This document shows positions 17,217-26,309 of a DNA stretch of 64,000 nt, piece by piece. Each line of letters begins with the position of its first letter. The stretch's first letter is position 1. Origin of the DNA: Sulfurospirillum arsenophilum NBRC 109478 (GTDB lineage: Bacteria > Campylobacterota > Campylobacteria > Campylobacterales > Sulfurospirillaceae). The position numbers and the translations under genes were made by a program. The stretch spans positions 1-64,000 of the forward strand of contig NZ_BBQF01000001.1 in the NCBI RefSeq assembly GCF_000813345.1, in the 5' to 3' direction. Under the pieces are notes generated by a model, which did not search any database, was not told the DNA's origin, and worked only from the letters and a program-made list of their open reading frames with translations.

Positions 17217-17763
17217 AATCTATGCTGAACAAAAAGAGCATATGGAAAAATGTATTGCGGCACTTAAACGTGACTTTATGACCATTCGTAGTGGTAAAGT
17301 CTCAACTACCATTTTAGACAACATTCATGTTGATTACTACGGAACACCAACAGGACTTAGCCAAGTAGCGACTGTTTTAGCAACCGATGCAACAACGATT
17401 ACGATTTCTCCGTGGGAGAAAAAGATGCTCAGAGAAATCGAAAAAGCGATTATGCAAGCAAACATCGGTGTCAATCCAAATAACGATGGTGAAACCATTA
17501 AGCTTTTCTTCCCTCCAATGACAACTGACCAACGCAAAGAGGGTGCAAAACAGGCTAAAACAATGGGTGATAAAGCCAAAATTGCAATTCGCAATGTCCG
17601 TAAAGACTCGAATGACCAAGTAAAAAAACTCGAAAAAGATAAACTTATCACGGAAGATGGTTCTAAAAAAGGACAAGATGAAGTGCAAAAAATCACCGAT
17701 GCAACGGTTTCTAAAGTCGATGAGCTCGTGAGAGAAAAAGAATCCGAACTCCTAAAAATTTAA
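17203..17763 (+). CDS. frr: Ribosome recycling factor
   Basis: The 186-residue length and sequence, including [19 protein letters not shown] and [20 protein letters not shown], are those of ribosome recycling factor, which splits post-termination ribosomes with EF-G. The start ATG at 17203 lies within the end of the deacetylase gene, preceded by AAAGGATAA. The gene is followed 8 bases later by pyrE. Confidence 0.97.
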   Translation: MELSKIYAEQKEHMEKCIAALKRDFMTIRSGKVSTTILDNIHVDYYGTPTGLSQVATVLATDATTITISPWEKKMLREIEKAIMQANIGVNPNNDGETIKLFFPPMTTDQRKEGAKQAKTMGDKAKIAIRNVRKDSNDQVKKLEKDKLITEDGSKKGQDEVQKITDATVSKVDELVREKESELLKI

Positions 17764-17771
17764 GGACACCT

Positions 17772-18380
17772 ATGCAAGTTGAAAAAATTTATAAAGACGC
17801 CAACGCCCTTTTAGAGGGACACTTTTTACTCAGCAGTGGAAAACACTCACGTTACTATCTTCAAAGTGCAAAAGTCTTGGAAGATCCAAAAGTTGCGGAG
17901 CAATTAGCGGTTGAGTTGGCAAAAATGATTAATGCTTCACATCTTGAGATTGATACCATCTGCTCACCAGCACTTGGTGGCGTTTTAGCGGGTTATGAGC
18001 TTGCACGCGCCCTTGGAAAACGTTTTATCTTTGCAGAGCGAGTGAATGGTGAAATGACCATTCGTAGAGGCTTTGAAGTGAAAAAAGGTGAGAAAATCCT
18101 TGTTTGTGAAGACATCATCACCACCGGTGGATCTGCCCTAGAAGCTGCAAGAATTGCAGAAACTATGGGCGGTGTCATTGTTGGATTTGCAGCACTTGCG
18201 AACCGCGGTTTTTGCAAGCGTGTGGGAAGCGATCTTGTGGGTAAGCCTACCTGTAAACTTCCAAACGATGCGCCCTTTTTCGCTCTGGCTGATTTTGAAT
18301 TTGACATTTACGAACCAAGTGAGTGTCCTTTGTGTAAAGAGGGAAGCGTGGCAATTAAACCAGGCAGCAGAGGAAACTAA
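17772..18380 (+). CDS. pyrE: Orotate phosphoribosyltransferase
   Basis: The 202-residue protein carries the PRPP-binding motif [16 protein letters not shown] near residue 115 and the [10 protein letters not shown] segment near the start. It converts orotate and PRPP to OMP in pyrimidine synthesis. The C-terminus has a CPLCKEG segment, seen in the PyrE variant of Campylobacterota and some other phyla. It lies in the frr run with an RDD-family gene 6 bases downstream. Confidence 0.95.
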   Translation: MQVEKIYKDANALLEGHFLLSSGKHSRYYLQSAKVLEDPKVAEQLAVELAKMINASHLEIDTICSPALGGVLAGYELARALGKRFIFAERVNGEMTIRRGFEVKKGEKILVCEDIITTGGSALEAARIAETMGGVIVGFAALANRGFCKRVGSDLVGKPTCKLPNDAPFFALADFEFDIYEPSECPLCKEGSVAIKPGSRGN

Positions 18381-18386
18381 GCGTTT

Positions 18387-18851
18387 ATGCGATGGCGAAC
18401 TGCTAAAAAAGCACTTCATCCAAAGGAGAGCAAAGCCTCTTTGCTTCCTTACACCATCGCACCTTTTTCCAGACGTCTAAAAGCCTTTGTGATTGACTCT
18501 TTTATGCTTCTAATGCCTATTCTCTATATTGTCTTTTACCTCATTTATGGCTCACGCGAAGGATTTGCAGACCATATGTTTCAAGGCTGGCTCCTTATTC
18601 TTATTCCTTATGGCATTATCACCCTTGTTTTTCTCAAACGAAATGGGCAAACCCCTGGCTATAAAGCGTATGATCTGACACTCATTGATCTTAAAACAGA
18701 GCAAAGTGCTTCTTTGTCACAACTTCTTGTACGCTATGTTTTAATGCTTTTGACCGCCATCACACTTATAGGACTTTTTGCGCCACTGATGCGTAAAGAT
18801 AAGCTTTCGCTTTATGATCTTGGAAGTCGCAGTGCTCCTATTTGCAAGTGA
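18387..18851 (+). CDS. RDD family membrane protein
   Basis: The 154-residue protein begins with a basic stretch and SRRLKAFVIDSFMLLM, the R-DD element that names the family, followed by three hydrophobic segments. RDD proteins are small membrane proteins of largely unknown role, some linked to ion transport. The frame opens at 18387 with little ribosome-site support, so the start is less certain than the frame. Confidence 0.75.
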   Translation: MRWRTAKKALHPKESKASLLPYTIAPFSRRLKAFVIDSFMLLMPILYIVFYLIYGSREGFADHMFQGWLLILIPYGIITLVFLKRNGQTPGYKAYDLTLIDLKTEQSASLSQLLVRYVLMLLTAITLIGLFAPLMRKDKLSLYDLGSRSAPICK

Positions 18852-18857
18852 GCATCC

Positions 18858-19949
18858 ATGATCTTTTTTAAAATCTCAGGTTTTTTCTTTTTTTACTTTG
18901 TCGTCACAGGTGTTTATGTTATCTTTATGCCTAAAATTTTACAGATGTTAGGCTACAGCGCACCTCAAATTGGTGCCATCTTTGCACTAGCTCCTTTGAT
19001 GCGCTTTTTTGTACCCTTTTTCTTTCTTAAACATTTTGAGCTGACACAAAAGGTCTTTTATACAGCCCTAGGTGGCGCACTGATCGCCATTATGCTCTTT
19101 TACCCGACCATTCATCATTTTTATCTTTTTATGTTGCCAAATATGCTTTTGGGCGCATGCCTTGGAATGATATTGCCCTATATTGAAACCTTTGCGATGG
19201 AACATCTGCAAAAAGAGCGTTTTGGACGATCACGTCTGTTTGGCTCTATTGGTTTTATGCTGATAGGCATTGTTTTAGCACGCCACCTAGAAGACTACAC
19301 CAATGGCTTGCATTATCTGCTCTTAGCGATTAGTTTAACCGCTTTTTTTGCCTACTGGCTCACACAAAATAATGCGCACTTCACAACCGCAACTGTCAAT
19401 ACTACAGAGCCTTTTAACTTTTTACATGTAAAGTATTTGTGGCTTAGTCTTTTTCTCATGCAAGTAAGCTTCGGAGGATTTTATAACTTTTTTACCATTT
19501 ATGAGACAGCGCATGGTATTAGTCTTGAAGTCACAAGTTATTTATGGGCTTTCGGTGTTATTTGTGAGATTGTTTTATTCTATTTTCAAGCGCCATTGTT
19601 GAAACGCTTTAGCCTTTTATCACTCGTGAAATTGGGTGTTTTTGCAACCGCTGTTCGCTGGTTTTTGCTCTTTTTATTCCCATCATCACTCTTTATTTCT
19701 TATGCTTCGCAGTCTTTACATGCTTTTAGTTTTGCACTGCATCACACCGCAGCACTTAGCCTTTTGTACACACTTTATGCACATAAAAAACTAGCAGCAC
19801 AATTTTACTATGGTTTTTCATTTGGACTAGGGGGTTTCGTAGGAGCATTGCTTGCAGGTTATTTTTACGGTGAGTATCTTTACATGTATGCGAGTTTCAT
19901 TGCATTGCTCTCGCTTGGAAGCTTAATGCTTTTCAAGGTGAAAGAATAA
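18858..19949 (+). CDS. MFS transporter, HcaT/LacY-like
   Basis: The 363-residue protein has eleven to twelve membrane segments with a short cytosolic centre. The PHIL of GASIGFMLIG-like helix (RSRLFGSIGFMLIGIV) resembles the MFS_1-like/3-phenylpropionate transporter group. The substrate is not evident. Its last 17 bases overlap the end of the convergent FliL-like gene. Confidence 0.72.
   Translation: MIFFKISGFFFFYFVVTGVYVIFMPKILQMLGYSAPQIGAIFALAPLMRFFVPFFFLKHFELTQKVFYTALGGALIAIMLFYPTIHHFYLFMLPNMLLGACLGMILPYIETFAMEHLQKERFGRSRLFGSIGFMLIGIVLARHLEDYTNGLHYLLLAISLTAFFAYWLTQNNAHFTTATVNTTEPFNFLHVKYLWLSLFLMQVSFGGFYNFFTIYETAHGISLEVTSYLWAFGVICEIVLFYFQAPLLKRFSLLSLVKLGVFATAVRWFLLFLFPSSLFISYASQSLHAFSFALHHTAALSLLYTLYAHKKLAAQFYYGFSFGLGGFVGALLAGYFYGEYLYMYASFIALLSLGSLMLFKVKE
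19421..19432. repeat. TTTACATGTAAA palindrome inside the MFS gene
   Basis: Perfect copy, read as Leu-His-Val-Lys. A partial copy (TTTACATGTATG) lies at 19879-19890 near the end of the same gene. Confidence 0.9.
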
Positions 19950-20385
19950 AATTTTTAATATAAATCGTCTCCACCTGATACCCAAATGTGCTTTCTATCA
20001 TATCGCTTAGCTCTTCTTTGAGGCGATCTTTTCCACTAACGGTTTCTAGCCCGTTGGCATCCATCGTGTTAAGGTATTGTAAAACGGCATTTCGAACACT
20101 ATCCATATTGCCTTGAATCGCCTTTTTGCTTGTTTTACTTTTCATGACTAAGGCAATGTCTGCTTTTAATATCTTGTATTTTTGAGATTTTATATTGATA
20201 TAAATGGTATCAAGATTTACCTCTTTAGCATCCGTGCTAACATTCGTAGCGCGTTTTACTGTTGTCGTCTCGTATGATGGCTGAGCGTTATCCTCTTTGA
20301 GCATATAATTGATCGTAATAAAACCAATGATAATTAACAAGGCAATAAAGCCTAAAGAGATTTTGAGTAGTTTTTCATTAAACAT
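19933..20385 (-). CDS. FliL-like membrane protein
   Basis: The 150-residue protein has one N-terminal membrane helix (about 8-27), a variable linker and a C-terminal domain of about 85 residues with the helix LKEELSDMIESTFGY and a terminal strand IYIKNFILS, as in flagellar basal-body FliL and related stomatin-like folds. It starts one base before the DUF3137 gene ends and appears co-transcribed with it, so it may be a FliL paralogue rather than the flagellar FliL itself. Confidence 0.6.
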   Translation of the reverse strand: MFNEKLLKISLGFIALLIIIGFITINYMLKEDNAQPSYETTTVKRATNVSTDAKEVNLDTIYINIKSQKYKILKADIALVMKSKTSKKAIQGNMDSVRNAVLQYLNTMDANGLETVSGKDRLKEELSDMIESTFGYQVETIYIKNFILSP

Positions 20386-21354
20386 TTAATGTTTGCTCCA
20401 TAGTTTTTCATTGAGTTTAAATTCATTGACGATGCCAATAATCATCGACAAGCGTTCAAAATAGTCTTTGATAGAGTCAAAATCTAATAGCGAACGTAAT
20501 AATATCGGCTCAAAGAGCGGTTTGGTGTAATGCAAGGCTAAAAACATACTAGAATCGACAAATGATAGGTAAAGTGGTTTATCTATTTTTGTGCGAAATT
20601 GGACAATTTTTTCCATCAATGCGTGTGAGAGAATATAGCGACTCTCGATCTGATCACTTCCATACACTACAAAAAGTTTTTCAAATTCCACGTGATCTAG
20701 TTTAATAAGCTCGCCTCGTTGCCTATTCATTCCCTGCATCCATGAGCCCAAAATACCAAAAGAGTGTTCAGCAATATCAGGAAGAACCACGACTTTTGAA
20801 TGAAATGTTTTATTAAAATCTGCTCTAAAAAAGAGTCCTTGAAAAATGTCTTGCCACACTTCTTTATCATCTTTATCATGCACTTTTTTCTCTACATGTA
20901 AATCACAAAAACGTACATTCACGCTATCAATAGAACCACTCACAAGGTCTTGACCAAAGAATCGATCATAAGGTTCAAGAAAAAGCTCACTGTGTTGGTA
21001 CTCGTGCTCATCAATGGAGCCTGTTTTGGTGTAAATCAAAGAAGGGTCTATGAAATGGATGATCTTTCCTATCACATGATCTTTAAAAAGCGAAGTATAG
21101 CCTACCTTCACATAGTGATAGATGACCGCAAAAATAATCAGTCCAGCTATTCCAAGAATGAGAGAGGTATGCAGTGGACTTAAATAAGCATTATGAATGA
21201 GTATAAAACTAAGTAACGTGATGCTACAAAAAAGAACAATCACTGTCTTTTTAAGCGTACCAAGAGCCTTTAGGCGCTTCTCTTCCAAAATTTTAAGTGT
21301 TGGATACATTGACTCATTGTAATAATCCAGAAAGAATGCAAGAGTTGGTTTCAA
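20386..21354 (-). CDS. DUF3137 domain protein
   Basis: The 322-residue protein has two membrane helices (about 35-80) followed by a large soluble domain with GSIDSVNVRFCDLHVE and FRADFNKTFHSKVVVLP, typical of DUF3137. These proteins are commonly encoded next to LemA, as here (7-base gap). The function is unknown. Confidence 0.75.
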   Translation of the reverse strand: MKPTLAFFLDYYNESMYPTLKILEEKRLKALGTLKKTVIVLFCSITLLSFILIHNAYLSPLHTSLILGIAGLIIFAVIYHYVKVGYTSLFKDHVIGKIIHFIDPSLIYTKTGSIDEHEYQHSELFLEPYDRFFGQDLVSGSIDSVNVRFCDLHVEKKVHDKDDKEVWQDIFQGLFFRADFNKTFHSKVVVLPDIAEHSFGILGSWMQGMNRQRGELIKLDHVEFEKLFVVYGSDQIESRYILSHALMEKIVQFRTKIDKPLYLSFVDSSMFLALHYTKPLFEPILLRSLLDFDSIKDYFERLSMIIGIVNEFKLNEKLWSKH

Positions 21355-21361
21355 GGTTTAC

Positions 21362-21919
21362 CTATTTTTGAAAAAGGTTTTTCACATCAACATTTTGACG
21401 CTCACTTGCAGGTACACTGAAGACCTCTTTGCGCCCTAATTTCATCACTTTTGCCATAAAGTTTGTCGGAAACATCTCTATAGCATTATTATAATCTGTC
21501 ACACTTTGATTGTAAGCCCGACGTGCTGCCGATATTTGCTCTTCTAATTCACCCAATGTACCTTGAAGATGTAAAAAATTTTCATTGGCCTTAAGCGTTG
21601 GATAGTTCTCTACCGAAACCATTAAATTGCCGAGCATTGAAGTAATTTGTTTATCAAGTGCTATTGTCTCACGATTATCAAGTGTACTTGTAACCGCTTT
21701 GGAACGAAGTTCGGTCATTTTTTCAAGCGTGATCTGCTCATGCACCATATACTCTTGAACACTGGCAATAAGATTTGGAAGAAGATCGTAACGTTTTTTG
21801 AGGATAGCATCAAGTCCTGCAAAGATATTTTCGACTTGATTTTTTTTGGAGATAAGTGTGTTATACATAAACACAATGATAAGAAAAATGACACCTGCAA
21901 CAATTAAAAACGTTTCCAT
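21362..21919 (-). CDS. lemA: LemA family protein
   Basis: The 185-residue protein has one N-terminal membrane helix followed by a helical domain with YNTLISKKNQVENIF, RYDLLPNLIASVQEYM and ARRAYNQSVTDYNNAIE, all diagnostic of LemA. The family is membrane-anchored with a coiled four-helix periplasmic or cytoplasmic domain; its role is undefined. A GGAGG ribosome site precedes the ATG. It heads a three-gene minus-strand unit. Confidence 0.88.
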   Translation of the reverse strand: METFLIVAGVIFLIIVFMYNTLISKKNQVENIFAGLDAILKKRYDLLPNLIASVQEYMVHEQITLEKMTELRSKAVTSTLDNRETIALDKQITSMLGNLMVSVENYPTLKANENFLHLQGTLGELEEQISAARRAYNQSVTDYNNAIEMFPTNFMAKVMKLGRKEVFSVPASERQNVDVKNLFQK

Positions 21920-21944
21920 TGTAAACCTCCTTTATTGTTCAGAC

Positions 21945-21950
21945 ATTATA
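21945..21950 (-). promoter_or_regulatory. -10 element of the lemA promoter
   Basis: TATAAT on the minus strand, about 26 bases before the lemA ATG, directly downstream of the 13-bp hairpin that follows typA. Confidence 0.55.
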
Positions 21951-21951
21951 C

Positions 21952-21980
21952 GATTTTGCCAACAGAATGTTGGCAAAATC
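21952..21980 (-). terminator. Perfect 13-bp hairpin after typA
   Basis: GATTTTGCCAACA (21952-21964) and TGTTGGCAAAATC (21968-21980) are perfectly complementary around a GAA loop. It lies 19 bases after the typA stop on the minus strand and probably ends that transcript, but no separate U-tract follows: the lemA -10 element does. Confidence 0.65.
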
Positions 21981-21992
21981 TTTACATGTAAA
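21981..21992. repeat. TTTACATGTAAA palindrome between typA and lemA
   Basis: Perfect intergenic copy, abutting the 13-bp hairpin. Confidence 0.9.
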
Positions 21993-21998
21993 AACTTC

Positions 21999-23798
21999 TT
22001 AGCGGCTCATACGTTTACGTTGATTTGGATCTAAGTATTTTTTACGAATACGAATTCCGATTGGTGTTACTTCAACCAACTCATCGTTTTCAATCCACTC
22101 AAGCGCAAGCTCAAGGTTCATTTTGCGTGGTGGAACGAGTTTAATCGCTTCATCAGCACCACTACTTCTGACGTTACTTTGTGGCTTACCTTTAATCGGG
22201 TTAACATCCAAGTCATTTGGACGTGAATGCTCACCAATAATCATACCCGCGTAAACTTTAACTTGTACATCAATGAAAAGTGTACCTCTCTCTTGTAAAC
22301 TAAAGAGTGAGTAACCCATTGCTGTACCACTTTCCATAGAGATAAGCGCACCATTTTTACGGTGTTCAACTTCGCCACTTAACGGTCTAAAATCTAAGAA
22401 TGAGTGGTTCATAACACCCTCACCTTTAGTGTCTGTCAAAAATTGTCCACGGAAGCCGATCAAACCACGAGCAGGAATTTCAAACTCAATACGTGTTTGA
22501 CCATCACCTGTTGGGTTCATCGCTTTCATTTCAGCTTTTTTACGACCTAATTTTTCAATAACCGTTCCGGTAAATTCATCAGGTACATCAACAACTAAGT
22601 GCTCATATGGCTCCATTTTGACGCCATTCTCTTCTTTGATAATAACTTCAGGACGCGCAAGTGAAAACTCAAAGCCTTCTCTTCTCATATTTTCAGCCAA
22701 AATCGTGATTTGAAGCTCACCACGTCCGCTTACTTTAAATTTACCTTCGCCTGCATTCTCATATCGCATCGCGATATTTGTTTTCATCTCAGACTCTAAA
22801 CGCTCATTGATTTTGTTTGATGTGACGTATTTGCCGTCAAGTCCTGCAAAAGGAGAATCATTAACACCAAAAACAACAGAAAGAGTTGGCTCTTCGATAT
22901 GCAATGGATCAAGTGGCATTGGATTATTTGGATCAACAATACTATCACCCACGTCAAGTGTTTCAAAACCAGCAATCGCAACGATGTCGCCACTTTCTGC
23001 TTCCGTAATATCAATTCTATCGAGTCCATGGAAACCAATCAATTTGGAAACACGTCCGCGTAATTGCTCACCATCAGCTTTTGCTAGCATTACAGTCTCG
23101 TTCTTTTTAATTCTTCCGTTAAAGATACGTGCAATACCAATTTTTCCTACATAGTTGTCATAATCAAGTGTGAAAACTTGGAGTTGTAGTGGATTCTCTG
23201 CTGAACCAGTAGGAGCGGGAACATGCTTAATAATAGTCTCAAATAAAGGCTCAAGATTTTTACTTTCATCGCTCATATTGTATTTAGCAAAACCATCACG
23301 TGCAGCAGCATAAATGATAGGGAATTCAAGTTGCGCTTCATTAGCACCAAGTGCTACTAAAAGGTCAAATACCTCATCGACAACACGCTCAGCATCAGCT
23401 GCTGGTTTGTCGATTTTATTGACAACAACGATTGGGCAAAGACCAAGACTAAGTGCTTTTTTAACAACAAACTTGGTTTGTGGCATAACGCCTTCTTGTG
23501 CATCAACAAGAAGTAAAACACCATCAACCATTTTTAAAACACGCTCAACCTCACCACCGAAGTCAGCATGGCCTGGAGTATCGATAATGTTAATTTTTGT
23601 GTCTTTGTAACGAATAGCTGTATTTTTAGAAAGAATAGTAATACCACGCTCTTTTTCAAGATCGTTACTATCCATTGCTCTTTCTTCTACTTTTTGGTGT
23701 GCTGTATATGTTCCTGATTGTTTCAACAGCTCATCGACTAAGGTTGTTTTCCCATGATCAACGTGCGCGATCACGGCAATATTTCTAAAATCTTGCAA
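21999..23798 (-). CDS. typA: Ribosome-associated GTPase TypA/BipA
   Basis: The 599-residue protein has the translational GTPase motifs AHVDHGKTT (G1), DTPGHADFG (G3) and NKIDKP (G4), followed by domain 2, the EF-G-like domains and the BipA C-terminal domain ending [11 protein letters not shown]. BipA acts in 50S assembly and stress-related translation. The ATG is preceded by GAGGAGAA. It is transcribed leftwards, separate from the fliK operon. Confidence 0.96.
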   Translation of the reverse strand: MQDFRNIAVIAHVDHGKTTLVDELLKQSGTYTAHQKVEERAMDSNDLEKERGITILSKNTAIRYKDTKINIIDTPGHADFGGEVERVLKMVDGVLLLVDAQEGVMPQTKFVVKKALSLGLCPIVVVNKIDKPAADAERVVDEVFDLLVALGANEAQLEFPIIYAAARDGFAKYNMSDESKNLEPLFETIIKHVPAPTGSAENPLQLQVFTLDYDNYVGKIGIARIFNGRIKKNETVMLAKADGEQLRGRVSKLIGFHGLDRIDITEAESGDIVAIAGFETLDVGDSIVDPNNPMPLDPLHIEEPTLSVVFGVNDSPFAGLDGKYVTSNKINERLESEMKTNIAMRYENAGEGKFKVSGRGELQITILAENMRREGFEFSLARPEVIIKEENGVKMEPYEHLVVDVPDEFTGTVIEKLGRKKAEMKAMNPTGDGQTRIEFEIPARGLIGFRGQFLTDTKGEGVMNHSFLDFRPLSGEVEHRKNGALISMESGTAMGYSLFSLQERGTLFIDVQVKVYAGMIIGEHSRPNDLDVNPIKGKPQSNVRSSGADEAIKLVPPRKMNLELALEWIENDELVEVTPIGIRIRKKYLDPNQRKRMSR

Positions 23799-23948
23799 AA
23801 AATTCTCCTCGAAAATAACTTTTACATCTCATATAAAACGTACGGGATTGGTGTAGTTTGATGAAGTAATATGCTTCATTATACCACGTTCTTACTAAAA
23901 TTAAAATATCCTTACATGTAAAACGATTGAGAGCTGCTTAAATCAAAA

Positions 23949-23966
23949 TTGGAATGAGTATTGCTT
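23949..23966 (+). promoter_or_regulatory. Sigma-54 promoter upstream of fliK
   Basis: TTGGAATGAGTATTGCTT has the GG (23951-23952) and GC (23963-23964) doublets separated by ten bases, as required for the -24/-12 elements. It sits 48 bases before the fliK start. Hook-stage flagellar genes in Campylobacterota are known RpoN/FlgR targets, which supports the call. Confidence 0.8.
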
Positions 23967-24013
23967 GTTAAAAGAGTGGAATTATCTCTAAAATTAACAC
24001 TAAGGCAACGGCA

Positions 24014-25582
24014 ATGCAAGATATTCTCTCTTTTGTTCAGGTTACAAGTCCTAAAACTCTTGCGCCTTCTACACCTAACACGATGAACAACCAGAGTAGT
24101 GATGGCTCTTTTTCAGAGAGTTTCTTTTCTATTATTCTTGGACAATTTGCAGAAGAAAGTGTGCAAACACCTCTAATCGAACTTAATCAAGAGCTTCCAA
24201 CAACACCAAACCTTGAGCTTAATACAGCGGATCAAGAAGCTAAAAGTGTCGATGAGCACCTCTTAGATGATCTTCTTAGTGTGGTAAATGCTCTTCAACA
24301 AAATTCACAAACAACCGTTTTTCCTACACTTAACCCTTCTTCTACATTAGAAAAAATTCTTGGAAGCGAAACAGCACGCCAAGATTTTGCAAATGTTAAA
24401 AACGTAAGCGATTTGATGGATTTATCGAAAAAATATAATCTTGGATTAGAAAAGCTTTCGATCTCTCAAGAGAGTTTAGAGAGCCTTCAAACAAAATTTC
24501 CAAAACTTACCCAAAACAATTTTTTTGATGACCTACAAACAGCACTCAATACGGCACAAAGTACCCAAAATAGTGAAACACCCAAAGCGGAGACCACCAA
24601 TATTATGAGCCTTTTAGGTAAAGAGCCTCCCAAAACAGAAACAACGCCTGTTTCATCCATATTGAGTACCCTTATAAATAAGCCATCCGAACAGAATATT
24701 CCAGTAGATGATACTACACCATTGAATACACCCGTTGTTCAAGAACCTGTTATAGTAAATGAAAAGCAACAAAATGTTTTGGCTCAGGCGCTTCAAACAC
24801 CTCAAGAAGAGAGTGTTCAAGCGACAACCATACCTGTTGAAACAACCACACAAAAAGTAATTGTTAAAAACAACGAAGTAAAAAAAGCGACACCAACAAC
24901 ACCAACAACAGACGTCATCCCTCAAGAAGAAACTGTACAGATAGCTTCAACACGTACGAATGACATTAAAAAAGAACCTCTAGTAAAAACAGAAGAAAAT
25001 GATACGCCCGATACACTCTTAAAACCTCTTAAATCAGAGAAAACCATCAGCGATACCGAAGAAGTAGTGCCCGTGCAAAAAATTGTCAAAAACGAAGAAA
25101 ATGAAACAACACAAAGCTCATCTGAAGAGAGTCAACCTATAACAGATGTTAAAAATGACATCAAAACAACCAAACAAGACACAACGGTTAAAAATACACC
25201 CGTAAAAGAGAGTTTAAATCAATTTGCAAGTGATCTTAAAGAAAAGATTGAAACGTATAAACCTCCTATTATGAAAGTAGAGCTCTCATTGAGTCCTAAA
25301 AATTTGGGAGAAGTTGATGTTACCTTGTTAACACGAGGCAACAATTTACATGTAAACATCTCATCCAACACCAGTACAATGTCACTCTTTACTCAAAATC
25401 AAAATGACGTTAAAAATGCCCTGATTAATATGGGATTTAGCAATTTGGAGATGAATTTTAGCGATCAGAACAATAAAGAACAACCACAACAAAACAATCA
25501 AAAACAAAACAATGGTAACTTTGAAGAGTTTAATGAAGAAGAGACCGCTCTTTTAGAGATCGTCATTCCTCAATATGTATAG
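24014..25582 (+). CDS. fliK: Flagellar hook-length control protein FliK
   Basis: The 522-residue protein is low in complexity over its first 400 residues (Thr, Asn, Glu, Val-rich), as ruler proteins are. The C-terminal domain contains KVELSLSPKNLGEVDVTL and HVNISSNT, then a Gln/Asn-rich tail, matching the FliK export-switch domain. It measures hook length and switches secretion specificity. It starts the fliK-flgD-flgE operon after a sigma-54 promoter. An exact TTTACATGTAAA encodes part of the conserved domain. Confidence 0.87.
   Translation: MQDILSFVQVTSPKTLAPSTPNTMNNQSSDGSFSESFFSIILGQFAEESVQTPLIELNQELPTTPNLELNTADQEAKSVDEHLLDDLLSVVNALQQNSQTTVFPTLNPSSTLEKILGSETARQDFANVKNVSDLMDLSKKYNLGLEKLSISQESLESLQTKFPKLTQNNFFDDLQTALNTAQSTQNSETPKAETTNIMSLLGKEPPKTETTPVSSILSTLINKPSEQNIPVDDTTPLNTPVVQEPVIVNEKQQNVLAQALQTPQEESVQATTIPVETTTQKVIVKNNEVKKATPTTPTTDVIPQEETVQIASTRTNDIKKEPLVKTEENDTPDTLLKPLKSEKTISDTEEVVPVQKIVKNEENETTQSSSEESQPITDVKNDIKTTKQDTTVKNTPVKESLNQFASDLKEKIETYKPPIMKVELSLSPKNLGEVDVTLLTRGNNLHVNISSNTSTMSLFTQNQNDVKNALINMGFSNLEMNFSDQNNKEQPQQNNQKQNNGNFEEFNEEETALLEIVIPQYV
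25345..25356. repeat. TTTACATGTAAA palindrome inside fliK
   Basis: Perfect copy, read as Leu-His-Val-Asn in the conserved C-terminal domain. Confidence 0.9.
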
Positions 25583-25602
25583 ATTATAAAAAAGGATACA
25601 TT

Positions 25603-26298
25603 ATGGCAACAGTAAATACAAAAGGTTATGAAAGCCTTATCACCCCAGGTGCAACAAGTTCAACGACAACAACAGCTGCAGCAGCAACAGGAAGTTCAGA
25701 TACATTAGGAAAAGATGACTTTTTAAAGCTTCTGCTTACAGAGCTCCAGCACCAAGACCCTACTAGTCCTATGGATTCAGATAAAATTTTAACCCAAACC
25801 TCTCAGCTTGCTACGTTAGAGTCTGCAACTAAAACAAACACTGCGTTAGACAATTTGTCAACACAACTCAAAGAGAGTGTCAGCTCCAACGCAACAAACT
25901 TAATCGGTAAAATGGGAAGTTTAGGCTATAACGCTATTACACTTGCCGATAGTAAATCAACCTATGAAGTTTATTTTCCAACAGAAATTAAAAGCGGAAC
26001 ACTCACCATCACAGATAAAGATAAAAATGTTGTACAAACTATCGATCTTAAAGATGCGGTAGGGAAGAGTGGTGTTATCTCTTTTACTTGGGATGGTAAG
26101 GATAAAAATGGTGCACAGCTTAAAGATGGTTACTATAGTGTTACCGCAGCGTATCTAGATAAAAATAATGATCAAAAAACAACACAATTTGGCGTTTACC
26201 CTGTCGAATCCATTCGCTATGAAAATGGAGCTTCCTATGTCAAACTTGGCTCCACTTATTATCCAATAAGTGATGTTGTCGAGTATTACCAACCATAA
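25603..26298 (+). CDS. flgD: Flagellar hook capping protein FlgD
   Basis: The 231-residue protein has the FlgD N-terminal signature LGKDDFLKLLLTELQHQDPTSPMDS region near residue 35, and a central domain with FTWDGKDKNGAQLKDGYY, the FlgD Ig-like fold. FlgD caps the growing hook and guides FlgE assembly. It is followed by the hook gene 11 bases later. Confidence 0.95.
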   Translation: MATVNTKGYESLITPGATSSTTTTAAAATGSSDTLGKDDFLKLLLTELQHQDPTSPMDSDKILTQTSQLATLESATKTNTALDNLSTQLKESVSSNATNLIGKMGSLGYNAITLADSKSTYEVYFPTEIKSGTLTITDKDKNVVQTIDLKDAVGKSGVISFTWDGKDKNGAQLKDGYYSVTAAYLDKNNDQKTTQFGVYPVESIRYENGASYVKLGSTYYPISDVVEYYQP

Positions 26299-26309
26299 AG
26301 GAAACTCCC

